This document shows, piece by piece, positions 1 through 10,383 of a stretch of DNA of 64,000 nt; the stretch's first letter is position 1, and each line of letters starts with the position of its first letter. The translations under genes and the position numbers were made by a program. The stretch covers positions 5,146,001 to 5,210,000 of the forward strand of contig NZ_CP045118.1 of assembly GCF_009189165.1 (NCBI RefSeq). The letters run 5' to 3'. Under the pieces are notes generated by a model. It did no database searches and was not told the origin of the DNA. It worked only from the letters and a program-made list of their open reading frames with translations. This DNA comes from Pseudomonas sp. SCB32 (GTDB lineage Bacteria > Pseudomonadota > Gammaproteobacteria > Pseudomonadales > Pseudomonadaceae).

Positions 1-168
1 GCCGAGGAGCAGACCTCGGTCGCCGAGGACATCTCGCGCAACCTCACCGAGATCACCGCCATCGGCGCCACCAACGAAGAAAACGTGGTGCGCACCCAGA
101 GCGCCAGCCGCCACCTGCACGGCCTCTCCGGCGAGCTCGCCGAAGTCACCCACAAACTCAGCGCCTGA
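1..168 (+). CDS. Methyl-accepting chemotaxis protein, C-terminal end (partial)
   Basis: The last 55 codons of a gene that begins outside the window. The visible protein (AEEQTSVAEDISRNLTEI...) is the helical C-terminal signalling-domain tail of methyl-accepting chemotaxis proteins, with the typical EEQ..V..EIS.N..I pattern of the second methylation helix. The protein would sit in the inner membrane and signal to CheA/CheW. The ligand cannot be told because the sensor domain is missing. The stop TGA is at 166-168. A 6-bp stem (AGCCAC/GTGGCT, 177-194) follows but has no T-run, so I do not call it a terminator. Confidence 0.8.
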   Translation, partial: AEEQTSVAEDISRNLTEITAIGATNEENVVRTQSASRHLHGLSGELAEVTHKLSA

Positions 169-458
169 CCCGCTTCAGCCACATGGACGTGGCTCCCCTC
201 CCGCCTGCGCAACACCGCACCGATTCAGCGCGCTTTGCGCACAATCACATCCTCTTCTTCGCGAAACGCCTTGTAATCGCAGCCCTTTGACTCTCCACCC
301 GTTCAGGCATAAGGTGCGCAATTACGCCCCGCAATGGGGCGTCCCCCGTATCGGCTTCAAGGCCTGATCGACATCCCGCGAACGGAAGGCCGTCCTGCAG
401 TTTCTGGACGAGCGAATCGCGGTGGATTGCTGCCAGGCACGTACCAAGGAACAGGAAG

Positions 459-1571
459 ATGTTGCGCCGCATGCTGATCATGCTGGTCGTGGTTGCCGTC
501 ATCATTGCGGTGCTCGCCGGCTCGAAATACCTCTCCATCCAGAAACAGATCGCCATGTTCTCGGCGCCACGCCCGCCGGTCAGCGTTACCGCGACCGACG
601 CGGTGCAGCGCAACTGGCAGAGCCGCCTGCCGGCCATCGGCACCCTGCGCGCCGTGCAAGGCGTGACCGTGACCGCCGAGGTCTCGGGCATCGTGCGCAG
701 CATCCTTTTCGTCTCCGGCGACAAGGTGAAGCGGGACCAGCCCATCCTGCAGATGGATGACGACGTCGAGCAGGCTACCCTGCGCAGCGCCGAGGCGGAC
801 CTGGGTCTTGCCAAGGTTGAATACGAGCGCGGCCGCAACCTGATCGACCGCCAGGCCATCTCCCGCAGCGACTATGACCGCCTCGCCGCCCAGTTGAACC
901 GCTCCACCGCCACCGTGGCGCAGTTGCGCGCGGCACTGGCGAAGAAGCGCATCCTCGCGCCCTTCGATGGCACCGCGGGCATCCGCCGGGTGGACGTTGG
1001 CGACTATGTTTCACCAGGTACCGAGATCGTCACCCTGCAGGACCTGTCCAAACTGCTGATCGACTTCTTCCTGCCGGAACAGGACTTCCCCCTGCTCAAG
1101 ACCGGCCAGACCGTCAGCGTGCGGGTCGCGGCCTATCCGGGGCAAACCTTCGAAGCGCGCATCGAGGCGATCAGCCCACGAGTGGACAACGAGACGCGCA
1201 ACCTGCTGGTCCGCGCCAGCATGGTCAACCCCGAAGGCAAGCTGCTGCCGGGCATGTTCGCCAACCTGGAAGTGCAGTTGCCCGACAGCGCGCCGCGCAT
1301 CGTGGTCCCGGAAACCGCCGTGGCCTTCACCCTCTACGGCAACTCGGTGTACGTGGTCGGCCCGCAGAAGGACAAGGACGGCAAGTCCAAGAGCGACGAC
1401 AAGGGCCAGCCCGTCCTCGCCGTGGAGCGCCGCTTCGTCAAGACCGGCGAGCGCCGCGAAGGCAGCGTGGTGATCCTCGATGGCCTCAAGGCCGGCGAGC
1501 AGGTCGTCACCTCCGGCCAGCTCAAGCTCGACAGCGGCACGGCAGTAGCGATCGTTCCGGACGCGCAGTAA
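459..1571 (+). CDS. mexV: RND efflux periplasmic adaptor (membrane fusion protein), MexV-like
   Basis: A 370-residue periplasmic adaptor linking an inner-membrane RND pump to an outer-membrane channel. The N-terminus is a membrane anchor (about residues 4-22, very hydrophobic) followed by beta-barrel, lipoyl-like (..GIVRSILFVSGDKVKRDQPI..) and alpha-hairpin segments. The start is supported by AGGAAG just upstream. It lies 116 bp before the RND pump gene on the same strand, so the two form an efflux operon. The symbol is a judgement from the length and from the strong resemblance of the neighbour to MexW of P. aeruginosa. No outer-membrane channel gene is present, which fits MexVW, known to work with OprM encoded elsewhere. 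Substrates cannot be read from sequence. Confidence 0.75.
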   Translation: MLRRMLIMLVVVAVIIAVLAGSKYLSIQKQIAMFSAPRPPVSVTATDAVQRNWQSRLPAIGTLRAVQGVTVTAEVSGIVRSILFVSGDKVKRDQPILQMDDDVEQATLRSAEADLGLAKVEYERGRNLIDRQAISRSDYDRLAAQLNRSTATVAQLRAALAKKRILAPFDGTAGIRRVDVGDYVSPGTEIVTLQDLSKLLIDFFLPEQDFPLLKTGQTVSVRVAAYPGQTFEARIEAISPRVDNETRNLLVRASMVNPEGKLLPGMFANLEVQLPDSAPRIVVPETAVAFTLYGNSVYVVGPQKDKDGKSKSDDKGQPVLAVERRFVKTGERREGSVVILDGLKAGEQVVTSGQLKLDSGTAVAIVPDAQ

Positions 1572-1619
1572 CAGACAGCAGTGCCCTCGCTCTTGGCGAG
1601 GACAGCGAGAGTACGGATT

Positions 1620-1667
1620 TCGCGAGCTGGAGCCAGGCAAGGCGGCATGGCCGACGCGCAGCAGATC
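1620..1667. repeat. Short, internally deleted copy of a Pseudomonas intergenic repeat
   Basis: The mexV-mexW gap carries GCGAGCT.GAGC (from about 1621) and, at 1650-1667, an 18-mer (GCCGACGCGCAGCAGATC) identical to positions 57760-57777. The full-length repeat there (57647-57792) has both segments in the same order but further apart, so this looks like a deletion remnant. Confidence 0.55.
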
Positions 1668-1687
1668 CGCAACAAAGGATTGAGTTT

Positions 1688-4600
1688 ATGGGCTTCACCG
1701 ATCCCTTTATCCGTCGCCCCGTGCTGGCGACCGTGGTCAGCCTGCTGATCGTCCTGCTCGGCATGCAGGCGTTCAGCCGGCTGGTGATCCGCGAATATCC
1801 GCAGATGGAAAACGCGCTGATCACCGTCACCACCTTCTATGCCGGCGCCAACGCCGAGACCATCCAGGGCTACATCACCCAGCCGCTGCAGCAGAGCCTC
1901 GCCAGCGCCGAAGGCATCGACTACATGACCTCGGTGAGCCGGCAGAACTACTCGGTGATCTCGATCTACGCGCACATCGGTGCCAACACCGATCGCCTGG
2001 TGACCGAGCTTCTGTCGAAGATCGGCGAGGTGAAGACCCAGTTGCCGCCCGACGCCGAGGACCCGGTGCTGGACAAGGAGGCCGCCGACGCCTCGGCGCT
2101 GATGTACATAAGCTTCTTCAGCGAGCAGATGAACAACCCGCAGATCACCGACTACCTGTCACGGGTGATCCAGCCCAAGCTCGCCACCCTGCCGGGCATC
2201 TCCGAGGCCGAGATCCTCGGCAACCAGGTGTTCGCCATGCGCCTGTGGCTGGACCCGGTGAAGATGGCCGCCTACGGCATCACCGCCGGCGACATCGACA
2301 GCGCGGTGCGCCAGTACAACTTCCTCTCCGCCGCCGGTGAGGTGAAGGGCGAGATGGTGGTCACTTCGGTGAACGCCTCCACCGACCTGAAATCCCCGGA
2401 AGCCTTCGCTGCCATCCCGCTCAGGACCCAGGGTGATCGCCGCGTGCTGATGGGCGACGTGGCGCGCATCGAACTGGGCGCGGCGAGCTACGACTCGGTC
2501 AGCTCGTTCAACGGCATCCCCTCGGTATACATCGGCATCAAGGGCACGCCCAGCTCCAACCCGCTGGACGTGATCAAGGAAGTCCGTGCCAAGATGCCGG
2601 AGCTGGAAGAACAGTTGCCGCCGAGCCTGAAGGTGACCATCGCCTACGACGCCACGCGCTTCATCCAGGCCTCCATCGACGAGGTGGTGAAGACCCTGGG
2701 CGAGGCGATCCTGATCGTCATCGTGGTGGTCTTCCTGTTCCTCGGCGCGTTCCGCTCGGTGATCATCCCGGTGGTGACCATCCCGCTGTCGATGATCGGC
2801 GTGCTGTTCTTCATGCAAATGATGGGCTACTCGATCAACCTGCTGACCCTGCTGGCGATGGTGCTCGCCATCGGCCTGGTGGTGGACGACGCCATCGTGG
2901 TGGTGGAGAACATCCACCGCCACATCGAAGAGGGCAAGACGCCGTTCCAGGGCGCCATCGAGGGCGCGCGGGAAATCGCCGTGCCGGTGGTGACCATGAC
3001 CATCACCCTGGCCGCCGTGTACGCGCCCATCGGCTTCCTCAGCGGCCTGACCGGCGCGCTGTTCAAGGAGTTCGCCTTCACCCTGGCCGGTGCGGTGATC
3101 ATCTCCGGCATCGTCGCGCTGACGCTGTCGCCGATGATGTGCTCGCGCCTGTTGCGACACGACGAGAACCCCAGCGGCCTCGCCCATCGCCTGGACCTGA
3201 TCTTCGAGGCGCTGAAGCAGCGCTACCAACGCACCCTGCACGCCACCCTGAACAGCCGGCCGGTGGTGCTGGTGTTCGCCGCGCTGGTGCTGGCGATCAT
3301 CCCGCTACTGATGATGTTCACCCACAAGGAACTGGCGCCGGAGGAAGACCAGGGCATCGTCTTCATCATGTCCAACGCGCCGCAGACCGCGAACCTGGAC
3401 TACCTGTCCAGGTACACGGCCGAGTTCGAGGAGATCTTCCGCAAGTTCCCCGAGTACTACTCCGCGTTCCAGATCAACGGCTACAACGGCGTGCAGACCG
3501 GCATCGGCGGCATGCTGCTCAAGCCCTGGGACGAGCGCCAGCGCAGCCAGATGGAGCTGCTGCATGCCGTGCAGGCGGAGCTGGACAAGATCCCCGGCGT
3601 GCAGATCTTCGGCTTCAACCTGCCGTCGCTGCCGGGCACCGGCGAGGGCCTGCCGTTCCAGTTCGTGATCAACACCGCCAGCGACTACCAGTCACTGCTG
3701 CAGGTGGTCGAGCGGGTGAAGAAGCGCGCCGAGGAGTCGGGCAAGTTCGCCTTCCTCGACCTCGACCTGGCCTTCGACAAACCTGAACTGGCGGTCGATA
3801 TCGACCGCGCCAAGGCCGCTCAGATGGGCGTGACCATGCAGGACCTGGGCGTCGCCCTCGGCGCGCTGCTGGGCGAAGGCGAGATCAACCGCTTCACCAT
3901 CGACGGGCGCAGCTACAAGGTGATCGCCCAGGTCGAGCGCGCCTACCGCGACAATCCGGGCTGGCTGAGCAATTACTACGTGAAGAGCCAGAGCGGCCAG
4001 CTGATTTCCCTGTCGACCCTGGTGACCTTCCACGAGCAGGCGCGGCCGCGCCAGCTCAACCAGTTCCAGCAGCTCAACTCGGCGATCATCTCCGGCATGC
4101 CGATGGTCAGCATGGGCGAGGCGATCGACACCGTGCGCAGCATCGCCGAGGAAGAATCGCCGCGTGGCTTCTCCTTCGACTATGCCGGCGCCTCGCGGCA
4201 GTTCGTGCAGGAAGGCAACGCGCTGATGGTCACTTTCGCCCTGGCGCTGGCGGTGATCTTCCTGGTGTTGGCGGCGCAGTTCGAGAGCTTCCGCGACCCG
4301 CTGGTGATCATGGTCACCGTGCCGCTGTCGATCTGCGGCGCGCTGGTGCCGCTGTTCCTCGGCCTGTCGAGCCTGAACATCTACACCCAGGTGGGGCTGG
4401 TGACGCTGATCGGGTTGATCAGCAAGCACGGCATCCTCATCGTCGAGTTCGCCAACCAGCTGCGCCATGAGCGCGGGCTGTCGGTGCGCGAGGCGGTGGA
4501 GGAAGCCGCCGCCATTCGCCTGCGCCCGGTGCTGATGACCACCGCCGCCATGGTGCTGGGCGTGATCCCGCTGCTGCTCGCCACCGGCGCCGGCGCGGTG

Positions 4601-4747
4601 AGCCGCTTCGACATCGGCATCGTGATCGCCACCGGCATGAGCGTGGGCACCCTCTTCACCCTGTTCGTGCTGCCGTGCGTGTACACGCTGCTGGCGAAGG
4701 AGGAGCCGAAGCCCGTTGGCGACGGCTCGCCAGCTTCGGCGCACTGA
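1688..4747 (+). CDS. mexW: RND multidrug efflux pump, MexW-like inner-membrane subunit
   Basis: A 1019-residue proton-driven RND (HAE1) transporter, the length expected for the family. It starts with the typical MGFTDPFIRRPVLATVV first helix. It then has a large periplasmic loop, a transmembrane block (about 335-490) containing the helix-4 proton-relay aspartates (..GLVVDDAIVVVENIHRH..), a second periplasmic loop and a second membrane block (about 850-1000). The start ATG has AAAGGA upstream. It is the second gene of the adaptor-pump operon and is followed by a strong terminator. Overall it reads as MexW rather than MexI or MexK, but the exact orthology should be treated as probable. Confidence 0.8.
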   Translation: MGFTDPFIRRPVLATVVSLLIVLLGMQAFSRLVIREYPQMENALITVTTFYAGANAETIQGYITQPLQQSLASAEGIDYMTSVSRQNYSVISIYAHIGANTDRLVTELLSKIGEVKTQLPPDAEDPVLDKEAADASALMYISFFSEQMNNPQITDYLSRVIQPKLATLPGISEAEILGNQVFAMRLWLDPVKMAAYGITAGDIDSAVRQYNFLSAAGEVKGEMVVTSVNASTDLKSPEAFAAIPLRTQGDRRVLMGDVARIELGAASYDSVSSFNGIPSVYIGIKGTPSSNPLDVIKEVRAKMPELEEQLPPSLKVTIAYDATRFIQASIDEVVKTLGEAILIVIVVVFLFLGAFRSVIIPVVTIPLSMIGVLFFMQMMGYSINLLTLLAMVLAIGLVVDDAIVVVENIHRHIEEGKTPFQGAIEGAREIAVPVVTMTITLAAVYAPIGFLSGLTGALFKEFAFTLAGAVIISGIVALTLSPMMCSRLLRHDENPSGLAHRLDLIFEALKQRYQRTLHATLNSRPVVLVFAALVLAIIPLLMMFTHKELAPEEDQGIVFIMSNAPQTANLDYLSRYTAEFEEIFRKFPEYYSAFQINGYNGVQTGIGGMLLKPWDERQRSQMELLHAVQAELDKIPGVQIFGFNLPSLPGTGEGLPFQFVINTASDYQSLLQVVERVKKRAEESGKFAFLDLDLAFDKPELAVDIDRAKAAQMGVTMQDLGVALGALLGEGEINRFTIDGRSYKVIAQVERAYRDNPGWLSNYYVKSQSGQLISLSTLVTFHEQARPRQLNQFQQLNSAIISGMPMVSMGEAIDTVRSIAEEESPRGFSFDYAGASRQFVQEGNALMVTFALALAVIFLVLAAQFESFRDPLVIMVTVPLSICGALVPLFLGLSSLNIYTQVGLVTLIGLISKHGILIVEFANQLRHERGLSVREAVEEAAAIRLRPVLMTTAAMVLGVIPLLLATGAGAVSRFDIGIVIATGMSVGTLFTLFVLPCVYTLLAKEEPKPVGDGSPASAH

Positions 4748-4750
4748 ATG

Positions 4751-4779
4751 AAAAAGCCCCGCTGATGCGGGGCTTTTTT
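4751..4779. terminator. Rho-independent terminator after mexVW
   Basis: Stem AAGCCCCGC/GCGGGGCTT with a short loop followed by a T-run, 3 bp after the mexW stop. The A-run on the other side lets it act on both strands. Confidence 0.9.
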
Positions 4780-4908
4780 GTGGCTCATTCCACGACCGGG
4801 AGGGCGCCATAGTGCGGATAGCGTTCGACGTAATCCACCGTTCAGCCCGGGTTCCAGCGCACTCCGAACGCGTCCCCGGAGCCTTTGGTATGTCGGCGCG
4901 CGCAGCCT

Positions 4909-4986
4909 GTAGGAGCGAGCTTGCTCGCGAACAGACTATCCGTCGGCTCCAGTGTTAAGCGGGTTCGCCAGCAAGCTCGCTCCTAC
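4909..4986. repeat. REP palindrome pair (BIME-like)
   Basis: Two inverted copies of the Pseudomonas REP core GTAGGAGCGAGCTTGCTCG. One is at 4909-4932 and the inverted one at 4963-4986, about 30 bp apart. The same element occurs as a pair at 63702-63778 and singly at 26837-26860. The second copy here has one deviation (GTTCGCCAGC instead of GTTCGCGAGC). Confidence 0.9.
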
Positions 4987-5005
4987 GAAGAGCCGGAGCC
5001 CGCGA

Positions 5006-6028
5006 TCAAATCGCGGAAGGCAGCCGCTCGCACAGTTTCGCCAGCGCCTTTGCCCACAGCGCCTGATCGTTCAGGCAGGGCACCAGCACCATCTCTTCAC
5101 CGCCCGCCGCCTGGAACTGTTCGCTGCCGCGCTGGCCGATTTCCTCCAGCGTCTCGATGCAGTCGGCGACGAAGGCCGGGCACATCACCAGCAGGCGCTT
5201 CACGCCCTGCTTGCCGAGCTGCTCCAGCTGCGCCTCGGTGTAGGGTTCGATCCACTTGTTGCGGCCCAGGCGCGACTGGAAGGACACCGACCAGGCGCCG
5301 TCCGCGAGCCCCGCGCCCGCGGCGAAATCCTCCGCCGTACGCAGGCACTGGCTGCGGTAACAGACCGCCATCACCTCATCGCTCATGCCCCGGCTGGACG
5401 TCGCGGTGAGATCGTGGCGGCTGTCCTTCACCAACTTGCGGATGTGCGACTCGGGCAGACCGTGGAAGCTCAGCAGCAAGTGGTCATAGGGTTGTTCCAG
5501 ATACGGCTTCACGCTGTCCACCAGCGCCTGGCGGTACTCCGCCTCGGCGTAGAACGGCGGCAGCACCTTCAACTCGAACTTCAGGCCGCGCTCGCGCATG
5601 ACCCGGCGCGCTTCCTCGATGGCGGTAGTGGTGGTGCTGTCGGCGAACTGCGGGTACAGCGGCGCGAAAGTCACCTGGGTGACGCCCTGCTCGCTCAGGC
5701 GCAGCAGGGCCGACTCGATGGACGGTTCGCCATAGCGCATGCCCAGTTCCACCGGACCATGCGGCCAGTAGGGGCGGATCGCCTCCTGCAGGCGGCGGCT
5801 GAGGACGATCAGCGGCGAACCCTCATCCCACCAGATCGACGCGTAGGCATGGGCCGATTCCTCGGGGCGCTTGCGCAGGACCAGCGATACCAGCAGGCGA
5901 CGGATCGGCCACGGCAGGTCGATCACATAGGGGTCCATGAGGAACTGATCGAGGTAACGGCGGACGTCCTCGACCTGGGTGGAAGCCGGCGAGCCCAGGT
6001 TGACCAGCAGGAGGGCGTTTTGGGTCAT
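5006..6028 (-). CDS. hemH: Ferrochelatase
   Basis: Inserts Fe2+ into protoporphyrin IX, the last step of protohaem synthesis. It is 340 residues from the ATG at 6028 ([14 protein letters not shown]), the usual length in Pseudomonas. The upstream in-frame extension does not look like ferrochelatase. Family hallmarks are seen: the N-terminal LLVNLGSP strand, [15 protein letters not shown] with the metal-binding histidine, and the C-terminal [15 protein letters not shown] with the conserved glutamates. It runs in the same direction as the TIGR01777 gene upstream. In other Pseudomonas genomes hemH also sits beside the photolyase cluster. Confidence 0.95.
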   Translation of the reverse strand: MTQNALLLVNLGSPASTQVEDVRRYLDQFLMDPYVIDLPWPIRRLLVSLVLRKRPEESAHAYASIWWDEGSPLIVLSRRLQEAIRPYWPHGPVELGMRYGEPSIESALLRLSEQGVTQVTFAPLYPQFADSTTTTAIEEARRVMRERGLKFELKVLPPFYAEAEYRQALVDSVKPYLEQPYDHLLLSFHGLPESHIRKLVKDSRHDLTATSSRGMSDEVMAVCYRSQCLRTAEDFAAGAGLADGAWSVSFQSRLGRNKWIEPYTEAQLEQLGKQGVKRLLVMCPAFVADCIETLEEIGQRGSEQFQAAGGEEMVLVPCLNDQALWAKALAKLCERLPSAI

Positions 6029-6141
6029 GCAATGTCCTTGGAATCGGTTCACTTCTCGCCGGGCGGGCCCGGTGGAGCTGCGCAGTTTACACGCAGCGGT
6101 TTGCCGCACGGCCTGTCGCCATTGCCGCAGGGGACGGCCGC

Positions 6142-7047
6142 TCAGCGCTGCCCGCGCAATACATCCGCCAGGGCATCCTGCACCTCGGGGTAGCGGAAGA
6201 CGAAGTCCGCATCGAGCAGCCGGCGTGGCACCACGCGCTGACCACCCAGCAACAGCACGGACATCTCGCCGAGCATCAGGCGCAGGGCGAAACCGGGTAC
6301 GCCCAGTACGGTCGGCCGGTGCAGCGCACGGCCCAGCTCGCGGGTGAAGTCACGGTTGCGCACCGGCTGCGGCGCGCAGGCATTATAGGGACCCTCGGCA
6401 TCGGCCCGCCGCAAAAGAAAATCCATGAGGGCGATCAGGTCGTCGATATGGACCCAGGACATCCATTGCCGACCGTCCCCCAACTGGCCGCCCAGCCCCA
6501 TGCGGAATGGCGGCAGCATGCGCTTGAGGAAGCCGCCCTCGGGCGCCAGCACCAGCCCGATGCGCACCAGCACCACGCGAATGCCCAAGGTCTTGGCCTC
6601 CCGGGCGATCTGCTCCCAGGCCAGGCACAGCTCGCTGGCGAAATCCTCGCCGGCCGCCGCGCTGTTCTCCTCCAGCGGCCGCTCGCCGGCGTCGCCGTAC
6701 CAGCCAATCGCCGAGCCGTTGATCAGCACGCTGGGGCGCTGGCTGCGCGTTTCCAGCCAGGCCAGCAGACGCTCGGTCAGCCCTACCCGGCTGGCCCAGA
6801 GCAGCGCCTTGCGCTTCGCGCTCCAGGGTTTGTCGACGACCGGCTCACCGGCCAGATTGACCACCGCGTCCAGCGGCTCGGCGCCGTACTCCTGGAAATC
6901 GGCGATTCCGCGCACCTGCTCGCCGCACAACGCAGCAACCCGCTGCGGCTGGCGACTGAGCACCGTCAGCCGATGCCCGGCGGCGATCCATTGGCGGCAA
7001 AGCCGGCGGCCTATCAAACCAGTACCGCCGGTCAACAGAATATGCAT
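6142..7047 (-). CDS. TIGR01777 family NAD(P)-dependent epimerase/dehydratase (YfcH-like)
   Basis: A 301-residue extended short-chain dehydrogenase-like protein. The start chosen is the ATG at 7047, giving [16 protein letters not shown] with the GxxGxxG Rossmann motif right at the N-terminus. [13 protein letters not shown] and the C-terminal DUF1731-like end ([24 protein letters not shown]) are typical of the TIGR01777/SulA-YfcH family. The substrate is unknown. It precedes hemH on the same strand (113 bp gap) and is divergent from the FAD oxidoreductase gene, sharing the region with the TGTACA operator at 7248-7271, so it may be light-responsive too (inference). Confidence 0.85.
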   Translation of the reverse strand: MHILLTGGTGLIGRRLCRQWIAAGHRLTVLSRQPQRVAALCGEQVRGIADFQEYGAEPLDAVVNLAGEPVVDKPWSAKRKALLWASRVGLTERLLAWLETRSQRPSVLINGSAIGWYGDAGERPLEENSAAAGEDFASELCLAWEQIAREAKTLGIRVVLVRIGLVLAPEGGFLKRMLPPFRMGLGGQLGDGRQWMSWVHIDDLIALMDFLLRRADAEGPYNACAPQPVRNRDFTRELGRALHRPTVLGVPGFALRLMLGEMSVLLLGGQRVVPRRLLDADFVFRYPEVQDALADVLRGQR

Positions 7048-7247
7048 GGCGAACTCCTTGTCAGTGTGTTCCACCTACCCTCAGTCTGGACGAGACAGCG
7101 GCGCTTGCACCTGCCCGTACAGCGCCTGAGGGTCTACGCTTTATTTGCCGGAACCCGCCGCGCTCATCCATGAAGGAACCGATGAGATGCTGCAGGTTCC
7201 CATGATCGGACTCCTGCCGATCACGGGTGCGATGGCAACCTGACGAT

Positions 7248-7293
7248 TGTACAGATCAATTCATTTGTACAAGCCAAGCGCGCTCGTTACTCT
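7248..7293 (+). promoter_or_regulatory. LitR-type operator and promoter for the FAD oxidoreductase gene
   Basis: Two TGTACA hexamers exactly 12 bp apart (7248-7253, 7266-7271), matching the consensus I recall for light-responsive LitR/Ppl regulators. The second hexamer overlaps a -35 box TTGTAC (7265-7270) placed 17 bp from TACTCT (7288-7293), so bound repressor would block RNA polymerase. Confidence 0.75.
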
Positions 7294-7295
7294 GA

Positions 7296-8303
<1,008 letters not shown>

Positions 8304-8365
8304 GCCCGCCATGGTCTTCTCCGCATGGGGAAGACTGTGACATCCCCTCGCCCGCCTCACCACCT

Positions 8366-8439
8366 TGTACAAGCCTTTGCACTTGTACAAGGCCGCGCCT
8401 ATTCTTGCCAATAGTTGTACAAAATAATTTTCCTGTACA
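8366..8439 (+). promoter_or_regulatory. Tandem LitR-type operators and promoter for the photorepair operon
   Basis: Two further TGTACA-N12-TGTACA sites: 8366-8371 with 8384-8389, and 8416-8421 with 8434-8439. A promoter TTGCAC (8377-8382), 17 bp, TATTCT (8400-8405) has its -35 inside the first site. The second site covers the likely start of transcription and the region just downstream. This double arrangement should repress more tightly than the single upstream site. Confidence 0.75.
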
Positions 8440-8456
8440 AGAAATCGGTCGCCGCC

Positions 8457-9416
8457 ATGCCCAACACCACGCCACGCCCCAAGCTCGGTATCAGCGCCTG
8501 CCTGCTGGGCGAGCCGGTGCGTTACAACGGCGGACACAAGGCCTCGCGCCTGTGCCTGGATGTGCTCAGCCGCTACTTCGATTTCATCCCGGTGTGCCCG
8601 GAGGTCGCCATCGGCCTCGGCGTGCCACGACCGACCCTGCGCCTGGTGGGCGACCACGACGCCCCGAGGGCATTGATCCAGCGCGAAGGCGACCGCGACG
8701 TCAGCGAGGCGCTACGCGACTTCGGCCGCACCCAGGCCAGGCTGCTGGAGGACATCTGCGGCTACATCTTCATGCAGCAATCACCCTCCTGCGGGCTGCA
8801 GCGGGTGAAGCTCTACCACTCCGACGGTAGGCCACGCCCGCCGGGCGTCCGCGGGCTCTATGCACAAGCCTTCTGCGCGGCTCGCCCGGAGCTGCCGGTG
8901 GAAGAGGAAGGCCGGCTCAACGACCCGGTGATCCGCGAGAATTTCCTCACCCGCGTATTCGCTTGCGCCGCCTGGCAGAAGCTCTGTGCGCAGGGCCTGA
9001 CGCGCCACGCGGTGATCAGCTTCCACTCGCGCTACAAGTACCAGCTGCTGGCCCACAACCCTCGCCAGTACAGCGTCCTCGGCCAGCGCCTGGCGATGAT
9101 CGGCGACCAACCGCTGGACGGCTTCGTCCAGGTCTATTTCCGCGACTTCATGCAGGCACTGGGCACCTGTGCCACCCGCGGCACCCACAGCAACGTGCTG
9201 CAGCACCTGGCCGGCTACCTCAAGCATGACCTGCCCCCGGCGGAAAAAGCCGAGATGCAGCGGCTGATCGACCAATACCGCGCCGGGGTGATCCCGCTGG
9301 TGGTTCCGCTGACGCTGCTCAAGCACCACTTCCGCCTGCATCCGCATCCCTACATCGATGCCCAGGCCTACCTTCAACCGCACCCCGAAGACCTGAGCCT
9401 GCGCAATGCCATCTGA
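8457..9416 (+). CDS. DUF523/DUF1722 (YbgA-like) protein
   Basis: 319 residues from the ATG at 8457. The N-terminal half is DUF523 (LGISACLLGEPVRYNGGHKAS, VCPEVAIGLGVPRPTLRLV, QQSPSCG with conserved cysteines). The C-terminal half is DUF1722/YbgA (HSRYKYQLLAHNPRQYSVLG, THSNVLQHLAGYLK). The fused architecture is standard in proteobacteria. Its biochemical role is not established, although the family is repeatedly found beside photolyase genes. It is the first gene of the operon leading to the LitR regulator and phr, under two TGTACA-type operators. A TTG start at 8415 is possible but lies inside the operator, so I reject it. Confidence 0.85.
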   Translation: MPNTTPRPKLGISACLLGEPVRYNGGHKASRLCLDVLSRYFDFIPVCPEVAIGLGVPRPTLRLVGDHDAPRALIQREGDRDVSEALRDFGRTQARLLEDICGYIFMQQSPSCGLQRVKLYHSDGRPRPPGVRGLYAQAFCAARPELPVEEEGRLNDPVIRENFLTRVFACAAWQKLCAQGLTRHAVISFHSRYKYQLLAHNPRQYSVLGQRLAMIGDQPLDGFVQVYFRDFMQALGTCATRGTHSNVLQHLAGYLKHDLPPAEKAEMQRLIDQYRAGVIPLVVPLTLLKHHFRLHPHPYIDAQAYLQPHPEDLSLRNAI

Positions 9417-9441
9417 CTCGCAGCGCCCCGGCAGGAACTCC

Positions 9442-10383
9442 ATGAATCCCGATCACCCACACCGCGAAACGGATGACGATTACCGCAAGGCCCTGGCCGA
9501 AGGCTGGCTGCCCATCCGCGAGGTCGCCCGGCGCACCGGGGTCAACCCGGTGACCCTGCGCGCCTGGGAACGGCGCTACGGGCTGGTGGTGCCGCAGCGC
9601 ACGCCCAAGGGCCATCGCCTCTACTCGGAGGCGCAGATCACACGCATCCAGGCCATCCTCACCTGGCTGGGCCGGGGCGTGGCGGTGAGCAAGGTCCGTG
9701 CGCTGCTGGACAGTCCGGACCCGCCTCCGGCCGAAGCGAGCGCCTCGCCCTGGGACGACTTGCTGCAACACTGCATGGACGCCATCGGCCGGATCAGCGA
9801 GCGCCAGCTCGACGAACTGTTCAACGGCGCACTGGCGATCTACCCGGCGCACACCCTCTGCGAACACCTGATGCTGCCCCTGCTGGAACAACTGGAGCTG
9901 CGCTGGCAGGGCCAGTTCGGCGCGCAACTGGAGCGGGTGTTCTTCCACGGCTGGCTGCGCAGCAAGTTCGGCACCCGCCTCTATCACCACAATCGCCAGC
10001 AGCGCGGCGCACCGCTGCTGCTGGTGAACCACTCCGAACTGCCGCTGGAGCCGGGGCTCTGGCTCAGCGCCTGGCTGGCCAGCAGCGCCGGCTGCCCGCT
10101 GGAAGTCTTCGACTGGCCGCTGCCACCCGGCGAGCTGGCCCTGGCGGTGGAGCGCCTGAAGCCCCGCGCGGTGCTGCTCTATTCCAGCCAGGCGCTCAAT
10201 CTCGCCCAGCTGCCGCGCCTGCTCGCCGGGGTCGAATGCCCCCGGTTGCTGGCCGGAGCCGCCGCCCGTATCCACCAGGAACAACTGGCCGAAGTCGCGG
10301 CACCGCTGCACCTGGCACAGGACCCGGTCAGCGCCCTGCAATGCCTGCGCGAGCTCGGCCTGCTCAACGGTGAGCCGGCATGA
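9442..10383 (+). CDS. MerR-family regulator, class II LitR/PplR type
   Basis: 313 residues. The ATG at 9442 follows AGGAA. It starts with a MerR winged helix-turn-helix (LPIREVARRTGVNPVTLRAWERRYGL...GHRLYSEAQI). A cobalamin-binding-like cap and Rossmann domain follow, but I see no DxHxxG B12-ligating motif. By family knowledge this is the class II LitR that does not bind B12 itself; in P. putida such proteins receive the light signal from a LOV protein. It probably binds the three TGTACA-N12-TGTACA sites and represses its own operon. The stop overlaps the phr start (ATGA). No LOV gene is in the window. Confidence 0.85.
   Translation: MNPDHPHRETDDDYRKALAEGWLPIREVARRTGVNPVTLRAWERRYGLVVPQRTPKGHRLYSEAQITRIQAILTWLGRGVAVSKVRALLDSPDPPPAEASASPWDDLLQHCMDAIGRISERQLDELFNGALAIYPAHTLCEHLMLPLLEQLELRWQGQFGAQLERVFFHGWLRSKFGTRLYHHNRQQRGAPLLLVNHSELPLEPGLWLSAWLASSAGCPLEVFDWPLPPGELALAVERLKPRAVLLYSSQALNLAQLPRLLAGVECPRLLAGAAARIHQEQLAEVAAPLHLAQDPVSALQCLRELGLLNGEPA

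Noticed and set aside
4786..4890. On the minus strand a frame reads VRWNPG-stop-TVDYVERYPHYG, like a gene end broken by one TGA.
   Set aside because: The DNA also resembles a dispersed Pseudomonas intergenic repeat, and no further protein similarity extends upstream. Not called a pseudogene.
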